From Legionella_C dresdenensis (GTDB taxonomy: Bacteria > Pseudomonadota > Gammaproteobacteria > Legionellales > Legionellaceae), in the NCBI RefSeq assembly GCF_042649825.1, contig NZ_JBHSAB010000010.1, positions 31,826 to 95,825 on the forward strand: a stretch of DNA of 64,000 nt, read 5' to 3'. Below are positions 42,866 to 49,881 of the stretch, in pieces. The notes under the pieces are model-generated. The model was not told where the DNA came from. It did not search any database and saw nothing but the letters and a program-made list of their open reading frames with translations. How positions within the stretch are numbered: the first letter of the stretch is position 1; each line of letters starts with the position of its first letter. A program made the position numbers and the translations under genes.

Positions 42866-43042
42866 ATGGAAGATAACAAGCGAGTCCTGGCCTACACCTT
42901 AGCAAAAGAGATTAGCAGGGAAGAATTGGAAAACGTATCAGGCGGTTCTGGTCAGATGGGATGGTGTTCACGGCCTACGTTTAGAGCTAGCGGCTCCAAT
43001 GGTTCCTGGGATACTGTTGTTGATGTCGTTATTGATTTCTAA
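42866..43042 (+). CDS. RiPP precursor peptide with double-glycine leader
   Basis: 58 aa, ATG 42866 with GGAG six bases upstream. The leader (residues 1-27) ends ISREELENVSGG, a textbook double-glycine site with E at -8, L at -7, V at -4 and GG at -2/-1. The 31-residue core (28-58) starts SGQMGWCSRPTFR and ends WDTVVDVVIDF. It contains D49, D53 and D57 at four-residue spacing, and hydroxyl donors S35, T38, S42, S44, S47 and T50, the side-chain types joined by graspetide ligases. One Cys (C34) is present. The genes that follow supply a matching ATP-grasp ligase and a C39 exporter. There is no microviridin-type PFFARFL motif. The structure of the product is unknown. Confidence 0.85.
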   Translation: MEDNKRVLAYTLAKEISREELENVSGGSGQMGWCSRPTFRASGSNGSWDTVVDVVIDF

Positions 43043-43097
43043 CTGCTAATTTCTGTTTGCCAGGATTTGTTGCCAAGTCCTGGCTGGATGTTATTTT

Positions 43098-44222
43098 ATG
43101 GATGTGAACATGAAGTTTTTGATTGCAACAGAAGCAGATGATCCGAGCGCGCTTTTGGTAAAACTGGCCTTAGAGGAAGAAGGGCATGAGGTCAGGCTTT
43201 TATTCACGGCAGATCTGCCAACCCGCCAAAAAAACTCTATTTACCTTGAATCAGGCCGGAGCACATGGGTTGCCAGCGATGACCTGGATGGCAGTATCGC
43301 TGATAAACAATATGACGTAGTCTGGTGGTGGCGCGGTCGTAAGCCTTTTCTGGCCAAGGAACAGTTTCATCCTGATGATTATCATTTTGTGCGCCGGGAA
43401 AATTACCTTTTTCACGACGCTATTGTGCAAAATATATCGCCTGCAGCATGGTGGGTAAACGACCTGAAGGCAGCTAAAACAGTTAATTCAAAATTATATC
43501 AATTGAAAATCGCTTCGGCTTGTGGACTGACAATTCCTGATACTCTGGTTTCAAACAATCCTGTGGATGTTCGTACTTTTGCGTTAAAGCATAAGTATAA
43601 AGGAATGATTTACAAGCCTTTTTGTTCCAGTTTTTGGTTTGAGGAAGGCAGGGTTAAAATTTCCTATACTGTCAGCTTGAACTTTTCGGATTTGCCGGCA
43701 AATTCAGTGCTGCAAAATACTCCCGGTATTTATCAGCAGCAAATCAGCAAAAAATATGAACTCAGAGTAACCTGCTTTGGAGATTATCTGATCGCCGCCA
43801 GACTGGATTCACAGCAGCATGCTGACGGGAAAATCGATTGGCGGGCAATTCCTGATGGCCAAATGAGCGTTGAACCTTATGAACTGCCAGCGTCGATAGC
43901 TGACAAAATTCGCCAATTCATGCGCAAAACAGGGCTTGTTTTTGGCAGTCTTGATTTTATCGTATCAACGGAGGGTGAATACATTTTTCTTGAAGTAAAT
44001 GAGCAGGGCCAGTTTTTATGGCTCGAGCAATATAATGCCGAGTTCAATATGTTGGATACTTTTGTCAATTTTCTAACTCAAAAATCAGAAAATTTCACTT
44101 GGAATATGGCGAAAAAGGAACACAAGATGGCTGCGTATCAAGACAAGATACAACCGATCCTGAAACATAATATGGAACATCATGTTAATTTGAATAATGA
44201 ACATTACTGGATGGCACAATGA
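43098..44222 (+). CDS. MvdC/MvdD-type ATP-grasp peptide ligase
   Basis: 374 aa; ATG 43098 or ATG 43110 (codon 5) may be used. The N-terminal pre-ATP-grasp domain (KFLIATEADDPSALLVKLAL) carries YDVVWWWRGRKPF near residue 72, like the VWYRR block of MvdC/MvdD enzymes. The ATP-grasp core shows the ATP-binding Lys in IYKPF (K173), YELRVTCFGDYLIAARLDS (R223), and the metal-binding end GSLDFIVS then GEYIFLEVNEQGQFLWLE (D286, E299, N301). MvdC/MvdD ligases form ester or amide cross-links between Ser/Thr/Lys and Asp/Glu of a core peptide. It lies 55 bp after the precursor and overlaps the next gene by ATGA. Confidence 0.87.
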   Translation: MDVNMKFLIATEADDPSALLVKLALEEEGHEVRLLFTADLPTRQKNSIYLESGRSTWVASDDLDGSIADKQYDVVWWWRGRKPFLAKEQFHPDDYHFVRRENYLFHDAIVQNISPAAWWVNDLKAAKTVNSKLYQLKIASACGLTIPDTLVSNNPVDVRTFALKHKYKGMIYKPFCSSFWFEEGRVKISYTVSLNFSDLPANSVLQNTPGIYQQQISKKYELRVTCFGDYLIAARLDSQQHADGKIDWRAIPDGQMSVEPYELPASIADKIRQFMRKTGLVFGSLDFIVSTEGEYIFLEVNEQGQFLWLEQYNAEFNMLDTFVNFLTQKSENFTWNMAKKEHKMAAYQDKIQPILKHNMEHHVNLNNEHYWMAQ

Positions 44223-45286
44223 AAAAGAAAATAATGATAATAATGGGAGCCCTTTTTACGCTTAATGCTCAGGCTGATAATATTGTTGACTTTCATGGCG
44301 ATAAGCAGCAAAGCTCCGTGATCATGAGCAAATATGCCAAAGATGTTTCGACATCGACAAGGGCGCTTTATGAACTGCTTCGCAATAATTTTAATAATAG
44401 CGACAAGGCATTTGAAAAACAAATAGAGCCCCTGCTGCAGAAAAGATTTGCCCTGGTTGAAGCAATCAAAAAAGAGGGGAATTACTCCTTTGTTGATTTT
44501 CAAACGGTATTTTATCCCAACGATAAAAATATCTACACCACGATTGAAGTGATTAAAGCCAACGACTCTTCAAGGCTTAAATTTGTAAATGCAGCAGTTA
44601 AACAGCCAGAAAAAAAGCAACCCAAACGAAAAAAAGACTTAATCGATCAACGGATAGAATTTGATAATTATGAAATGCAGTTGATGCAACAAGGAAAAAT
44701 CAAGCCTGGAAAATATGAGTGTCCTGTTTACCATTGTGTTACCGGATATGCTGAGCCGCGTTTCAAACCTTACCTGGCAAAATTCAATACAGGCGCTGTC
44801 AGGCAGAAAAAACTCATTCTGGATACGCTAAATCATGATCCTGTGCCAGAGAGAAGAGCGGCTGCTGCCTTTATGGTAGGCCACTTTACTACTCCTGACG
44901 CGGTTTTTGCAGCGCTATTACCTCATGTGAATGATAGTGATGAGGGAGTAAGAAACAATGTCATGCGCGTTATTGGCAGCACTATGGACAAAGCACAAAA
45001 ATATGATTTGGATTTGACCCCTTTTATTAATATGCTGAATTCGCCCTATGGCAGTGATCGTAATAAGGCATTATATGTTTTGTTATATGCCACTCATTAT
45101 GAGCCGAATAAAAAAATAATTGCCCGCCAGGCCGGTGCCAAACTGATTGATCTGCTGGCATTAAAACAGCCTAATAATCACGATACAGCCTATCAGGTTT
45201 TGAAAGAAATAAGCGGAGAGCATTTTAGCGATCAGGATATCACAGGATGGAAAAAATGGATGGCAAAGCAAATAAATAGCGCATAA
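44219..45286 (+). CDS. Secreted HEAT-repeat protein of the RiPP operon
   Basis: 355 aa with a signal peptide (MKKKIMIIMGALFTLNAQA, cut before DNIVDF). Residues 30-125 are a helical, charged region; residues 130-140 are a lysine-rich linker (KQPEKKQPKRKKD). A CPVYHC motif at C168-C173 may form a disulfide or bind metal. From about 190 to 345 there are HEAT-like repeats (ERRAAAAFMVGHFTTPDAVF, EGVRNNVMRVIGS). The stop and start are coupled to the ATP-grasp gene by ATGA, and the HlyD gene follows after 44 bp, so it belongs to the system. Candidate roles are periplasmic peptide handling, an immunity protein, or scaffolding of the exporter. I know of no standard RiPP operon with this component. Confidence 0.8.
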   Translation: MKKKIMIIMGALFTLNAQADNIVDFHGDKQQSSVIMSKYAKDVSTSTRALYELLRNNFNNSDKAFEKQIEPLLQKRFALVEAIKKEGNYSFVDFQTVFYPNDKNIYTTIEVIKANDSSRLKFVNAAVKQPEKKQPKRKKDLIDQRIEFDNYEMQLMQQGKIKPGKYECPVYHCVTGYAEPRFKPYLAKFNTGAVRQKKLILDTLNHDPVPERRAAAAFMVGHFTTPDAVFAALLPHVNDSDEGVRNNVMRVIGSTMDKAQKYDLDLTPFINMLNSPYGSDRNKALYVLLYATHYEPNKKIIARQAGAKLIDLLALKQPNNHDTAYQVLKEISGEHFSDQDITGWKKWMAKQINSA

Positions 45287-45330
45287 TCCAATCGGATGTG
45301 CCTATACCTCGCTAATGGAAAATAATAATA

Positions 45331-46350
45331 ATGAACACCAACAACCTGTTTCGGAAAGAGGCGCTGGAAAATCATGGAAACCATTTTCTCGGTACCTCTT
45401 TTATTAACACTCCAGTCAATTACATCGTGCTGGCGGCAGGGTTTTGTATTTTAATGTTGCTGATTATCGCATTTTTAGTTTTTGCTGACTTTTCGGACAA
45501 ATATACGGTCAGAGGTTTTATCACTTCGTCAAAAGGGATTATTAACATTCTATCCAGCAAGAGCGGCGTGATTACCAAAGTCTATGTTCACGCCAATCAG
45601 AAAGTTCATAAAGGCGATTTATTACTATTGTTTAGTTCTGAACAGGATTTGTTAAGTCGGGAAAGCATAAAGATCAATAAACAATTCAGAAAAAGAAACA
45701 CACTGGTCAAGCAGGAAATCAGGCTGAAAAAAGCAGAAATTACTGCGCTTAAAACGTTATTGGACAACAAATATATTGCCCGGACGCTCTATAACGAAAA
45801 ATATAATCAGTTGCTGCAGCTTGAAAGGGAAAAAAGCCAGATTGAACTGGAGCGTGCCCGATATGAACAGGAAAAAAACTTTGCCATCCGAGCGCCAGCT
45901 GATGGTTCGGTTGCTAATGTTCTGTTTAAAGAAGGACAATACGTAGCTGTTAACAAACCGTTATTAAAAATTCTCCCGGCAGATGCTTCCTATATTGCCG
46001 AGTTGTGTATCCCCGTTGAAAAATCCGGGTTTCTGGCCCGAAAAAATAATGTTTATTTACAATTCGATGCTTATCCTTACCAGCGTTTCGGCGTGTATCA
46101 GGCTGCTATCGCCGAAATAAGTCCAGGAATAATTATGAGCGATGATGAAGAAGAAAAGCCAATTCATGTTGGCCAGCCCTACTATAAGGTATTGGCAAAT
46201 TTGTCCCAGGATTGCGTCTTTGTGTATGGTAAACCCAGGCATTTACAGCACGGTATGACCTTCACCGCAGTACTGACCGGCTCTCATCGAAAAGTCTGGC
46301 AATGGTTATTGGATCCGGTTTTCAGTTTTTATGGCGGGCATTCAGTATGA
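45331..46350 (+). CDS. HlyD-family membrane fusion protein
   Basis: 339-aa periplasmic adaptor for the downstream C39 ABC exporter. One membrane helix (residues 29-55, NYIVLAAGFCILMLLIIAFL), a lipoyl-like half (SKSGVITKVYVHANQKVHKG), a coiled-coil hairpin (IKINKQFRKRNTLVKQEIRL to ERARYEQEKNFAI), the second lipoyl half (RAPADGSVANVLFKEGQYVA) and a beta-barrel. This matches adaptors of bacteriocin secretion systems such as CvaA. No outer-membrane TolC gene is in the cluster, so a housekeeping TolC would be needed. The stop overlaps the exporter start as ATGA. Confidence 0.93.
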   Translation: MNTNNLFRKEALENHGNHFLGTSFINTPVNYIVLAAGFCILMLLIIAFLVFADFSDKYTVRGFITSSKGIINILSSKSGVITKVYVHANQKVHKGDLLLLFSSEQDLLSRESIKINKQFRKRNTLVKQEIRLKKAEITALKTLLDNKYIARTLYNEKYNQLLQLEREKSQIELERARYEQEKNFAIRAPADGSVANVLFKEGQYVAVNKPLLKILPADASYIAELCIPVEKSGFLARKNNVYLQFDAYPYQRFGVYQAAIAEISPGIIMSDDEEEKPIHVGQPYYKVLANLSQDCVFVYGKPRHLQHGMTFTAVLTGSHRKVWQWLLDPVFSFYGGHSV

Positions 46351-48440
46351 GCAAACCGGCCTTATTCTATCAGCGGAAAAAACAGCTGCCCATGATTCTG
46401 CAAAATCAAATAGCTGAGTGTGGATTGGCCTGTATTGCAATGGTCAGCAATTTTTGGGGGCATGATCTTGATTTGAATTTCTTAAGAAGTTTCGATTCTG
46501 GTACGGTAACAGGAACAACGTTATTAAGTATCTGTGAAACGCTGGATCAGCTTGGGTTCAATACGCGCGCGTTTAAGGTGCCGATGTCCGAAATACAACT
46601 GATTAAATGCCCTGCAATAATCCACTGGAATATGAATCATTTTGTGGTACTAAAAGCAGTGACCAGAAAATACGTCATCATTCATGATCCCGCTACTGGT
46701 GTGGTGCGCTATACATTTGAACAGTTCTCAGCCTCATTCACTGGTATTGTCCTGGAGGTAGAGCAGGCAATTAATTTCAAACCGGTCGAGATGAGCAGAA
46801 AATTTAAATTGATGGATTTTGTGAATTCGGTGAGCGGAGTCAATAAATTTCTCTTGTTATTGCTGTTATTATCGCTGGCGATAGAATTTTTCAGCTTGCT
46901 GAATCCATTATTAATGCAGTACGTGACGGACAATGTGATTAATACCCGGGATAAAGGGAATCTCTATACCATGGTTACGGCATTCGCCATTTTGGCGTTT
47001 GTCCATGGTATGGCTGACTGGGTAAGAAGTAATATGGTGATTTACCTGTCAAATAACTTAACAGCCCAGTTTTCAACCAATATCGTTAAACACATCCTGA
47101 AATTGCCGGTTGATTTTTTTGCCCAGAGGCATAAAGCGGATATTCAATCGAAATTTCAGTCAATAGAGCAGATTCAAAAGAAGGTTTCTACTGATTTTGT
47201 GACCGCGGTTTTAGATGGAGTTATGATTCTGCTTAATATGGTTATCATGGCAATTTACAGCAAATTATTAACTGCAATATGCCTGTTTTCCTTGCTGGTA
47301 TTTCTGGTGTTGCGTACCCTGTCTTATCAGGTCTTGAATAAACAAACCCAGGTTTCAATCATTGAGCATGCCAAAGCAAATGCGGTGTTTCTGGAAATCA
47401 TTCAGAGCATTATGGCGATTAAATCGTTCGCCCGAGAAAATTATTTATCAGGCTGGTGGCGTAATTATTACTACAAAGCGCTTAATGCGGATATTCGAGT
47501 CGCTAAAATGAACGCAGTGTATACGGTGATTAATCAGATTCTGCTGCATCTGGAGCAGATTGCCATAATTTGTCTTGGCAGTTTGCTGGTAATGGCTAAT
47601 CAATTTTCGCTTGGCATGTTATTCGCATTTATTGGTTACCGCACTCAACTGGTTAATAAGGCTTCCACATTAATCCAGAATGTATTTGAATATCGGCTGA
47701 TTTCAATTCAGTTGAACAGGCTGGGCGATATCATTGCCCAACCTCCAGAGTTAGTAAACAGCGGCGCGGGCAACATTGCAACGGTCCGTGGCGATTTAAC
47801 CCTGAAAAATATTTATTTTAGCTACGGCAATCAGAATGAGCTTTTGTCTGCTATCAGTCTGCAGATAAATGCCGGTGAAAAAGTGGTGATAACAGGCAGC
47901 TCCGGTTGCGGCAAGACCACACTATTAAAAATTGCTATGGGATTATTGCAGTGTTCATCGGGTGAGATTCTGATTGATGGCCAGCCGCTTGAGCAGTTTG
48001 GTTTGAAAAACTATCGTGCCATGACGGCATCGGTACTACAGGATGATATGCTGTTAAGCGGCTCTATTAAAGATAATATTACTTTTTTTGACGAAAGAAC
48101 CGATTATGAGCAACTTTATTCAGTTGCTGAGCTGGCCTGTGCCGATCAATTTATCAGGCAATTTCCCATGGGGTATGAAACACTGGTTGGTGAGCGAGGC
48201 GTCATGCTCTCTGGCGGGCAGAAACAACGAATACTGCTGGCACGCGCTTTATACCGACGACCCAGATTTTTATTTCTTGATGAAGCCTCAAGCCATTTGG
48301 ACGTAGAAAACGAGTGCCGGATAAACCAGTCATTAAAATCGCTGCAAATTACTCAAATTATCGTTGCCCATAGACAAGAAACCATCGCCATGGCTGATCG
48401 CGTCATAAATCTGGCAAATAAGAATGATATTATAAATTAA
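46347..48440 (+). CDS. Peptidase C39-containing ABC exporter (PCAT/CvaB type)
   Basis: 697 aa from ATG 46347, overlapping the HlyD stop as ATGA; an upstream in-frame start at 46302 would lie inside HlyD. The N-terminal C39 peptidase is complete: catalytic C25 in QNQIAECGLACIAMV, H98 in WNMNHFVVLKA, D114 in IIHDPATGVV. Six membrane helices follow (about 160-440), then the ABC domain with Walker A TGSSGCGKTTLLK near residue 525, signature LSGGQKQRILLARALY, Walker B RFLFLDEASSHLD and H-loop VAHRQ. It should cleave the precursor after its GG and export the core in one step. Last gene of the operon. Confidence 0.95.
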   Translation: MSKPALFYQRKKQLPMILQNQIAECGLACIAMVSNFWGHDLDLNFLRSFDSGTVTGTTLLSICETLDQLGFNTRAFKVPMSEIQLIKCPAIIHWNMNHFVVLKAVTRKYVIIHDPATGVVRYTFEQFSASFTGIVLEVEQAINFKPVEMSRKFKLMDFVNSVSGVNKFLLLLLLLSLAIEFFSLLNPLLMQYVTDNVINTRDKGNLYTMVTAFAILAFVHGMADWVRSNMVIYLSNNLTAQFSTNIVKHILKLPVDFFAQRHKADIQSKFQSIEQIQKKVSTDFVTAVLDGVMILLNMVIMAIYSKLLTAICLFSLLVFLVLRTLSYQVLNKQTQVSIIEHAKANAVFLEIIQSIMAIKSFARENYLSGWWRNYYYKALNADIRVAKMNAVYTVINQILLHLEQIAIICLGSLLVMANQFSLGMLFAFIGYRTQLVNKASTLIQNVFEYRLISIQLNRLGDIIAQPPELVNSGAGNIATVRGDLTLKNIYFSYGNQNELLSAISLQINAGEKVVITGSSGCGKTTLLKIAMGLLQCSSGEILIDGQPLEQFGLKNYRAMTASVLQDDMLLSGSIKDNITFFDERTDYEQLYSVAELACADQFIRQFPMGYETLVGERGVMLSGGQKQRILLARALYRRPRFLFLDEASSHLDVENECRINQSLKSLQITQIIVAHRQETIAMADRVINLANKNDIIN

Positions 48441-48569
48441 TTGACTAAGTAGGGTGCCGGCAAAGCATCGGGATAATCGTTTATTACCTGTTTATTACAG
48501 ATATACATTTATTCAACAATGGCCCGCTTTTTGTTATGATTTTATAAATTTTCGCATATTAGGAAAACT

Positions 48570-49817
48570 GTGCAGCATTCTTTAACCACCTTGTTTCTTG
48601 TTTTACTGGCGTTGATTATTTTATCGGGATTTTTCTCAGCCTCTGAAACCGGTATGATGTCCATTAACCGCTACCGCTTGCGCCATTTGGTCAGAAAAAA
48701 CAATAAACAGGCGATAAGGGTAAGTCAATTGCTGGCTAAACCGGAACGGTTGCTAAGTGTTATTTTAATCGGTAACACATTGGCAAATATTATTGCCTCA
48801 ACGGTTGCTACCCTGATTGGCCAATACCTTTATGGTACTGCCGGGGTGGCAATTGCAACACTTCTGCTTTCACTGGTCATTCTGATTTTTGCTGAAACTT
48901 TTCCTAAAACACTGGCAGCCTTGCGTCCTCAGCAAATTGCTTTTTTTGCTGCTTTACCATTGAAAATTCTGCAGACAATCCTGGCTCCTCTTGTACGGCT
49001 AATCAGTGTTATTACTAAAGGAATAATATGGCTTATCGGAGTTAAATTCGAAGGGCAGCGGGAAGCATTGACTGGTGAAGAACTGCGCTCTGTTGTTCAT
49101 GACGCAGGGCAATTGATTCCAGCTGAACATAAAACTATGTTGCTAGGGTTACTGGATCTTGAACAGGCAACCGTTGAAGATATTATGATCCCAAAGTCAG
49201 AGATTGTTGGCATTAATCTGGAACAGTCCTGGCATGAAATTGCCGATCAATTGGAGACTGCCAAGCATACCCGTTTGCCCTTGTATCACGATTCTATTGA
49301 TCAGTTAGCAGGAATAATCCATGTTCGCGATATTCTTAATCTGGTATTGGAAGAACGATTAAATAAAGAAAGCCTTCTTAAAGCCGCAGAGCCCCCATAT
49401 TTTATTCCTGAAGAAACACCCTTGAACAGCCAGCTTTTAAATTTTCAGAAAGAAAAAAAGCGCAGTTGTTTTGTTGTTGATGAATATGGCGACTTGCAGG
49501 GATTAGTGACTATGGAAGATATTCTGGAGGAAGTAGTAGGGGAGTTTACCACTGATATTACTACACTAAGCAAAGACATTATTATGCAGGAAGATGGTTC
49601 CGCTCTTATCGATGCCAGCATTACTCTGCGACATTTGAAGCGGGTACTAGGCTGGCAGTTACCCGCTATTGGCCCACGCACTTTAAGTGGTTTGATTATC
49701 GAATTTCTGGGTTATATCCCGCCTGCGGATTGTTGTCTGGTGATTGATATTTACCAGATTCAAATTCTGAAGGTGAGCGACAATATGATTAAAACCGTAA
49801 AAATGCAAAAGAAATAG
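48570..49817 (+). CDS. CNNM/CorC family membrane protein (DUF21-CBS-CorC_HlyC)
   Basis: 415 aa from GTG 48570 with AGGA five bases upstream. Four membrane helices form the DUF21/CNNM domain (SGFFSASETGMMSINRYRLR near residue 19 is the signature), then two CBS domains (DIMIPKSEIVGINLEQSWHE; DEYGDLQGLVTMEDILEEVV) and a C-terminal CorC_HlyC domain (LKRVLGWQLPAIGPRTLSGL). E. coli relatives are YfjD and YoaE/CorC-type proteins, linked to magnesium or cobalt handling; the transported ion cannot be read here. It stands alone, 130 bp after the exporter, and is convergent with the RND gene. Confidence 0.92.
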   Translation: MQHSLTTLFLVLLALIILSGFFSASETGMMSINRYRLRHLVRKNNKQAIRVSQLLAKPERLLSVILIGNTLANIIASTVATLIGQYLYGTAGVAIATLLLSLVILIFAETFPKTLAALRPQQIAFFAALPLKILQTILAPLVRLISVITKGIIWLIGVKFEGQREALTGEELRSVVHDAGQLIPAEHKTMLLGLLDLEQATVEDIMIPKSEIVGINLEQSWHEIADQLETAKHTRLPLYHDSIDQLAGIIHVRDILNLVLEERLNKESLLKAAEPPYFIPEETPLNSQLLNFQKEKKRSCFVVDEYGDLQGLVTMEDILEEVVGEFTTDITTLSKDIIMQEDGSALIDASITLRHLKRVLGWQLPAIGPRTLSGLIIEFLGYIPPADCCLVIDIYQIQILKVSDNMIKTVKMQKK

Positions 49818-49820
49818 CCT

Positions 49821-49843
49821 GGGCGGGCAGTAAATCCCAACAC
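49821..49843. repeat. Dispersed hairpin, family B (degenerate copy)
   Basis: GGGCGGGCAGTAAATCCCAA then CAC, between the convergent corC-type and RND genes. The stem is imperfect. Confidence 0.5.
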
Positions 49844-49881
49844 TAAATACCCGTAAGTCATGTTTGTTGTCCAGCCCACAC

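Larger units (their letters stand above)
42769..42910 (+). repeat. 142-bp direct repeat, right copy
   Basis: Matches 41596-41737 at an offset of 1173 bp with one mismatch. The match begins just inside the repressor promoter, so the repressor's TATAAT is not preserved here (ATTAAA in its place), whereas the precursor promoter and operator are intact. Confidence 0.95.
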
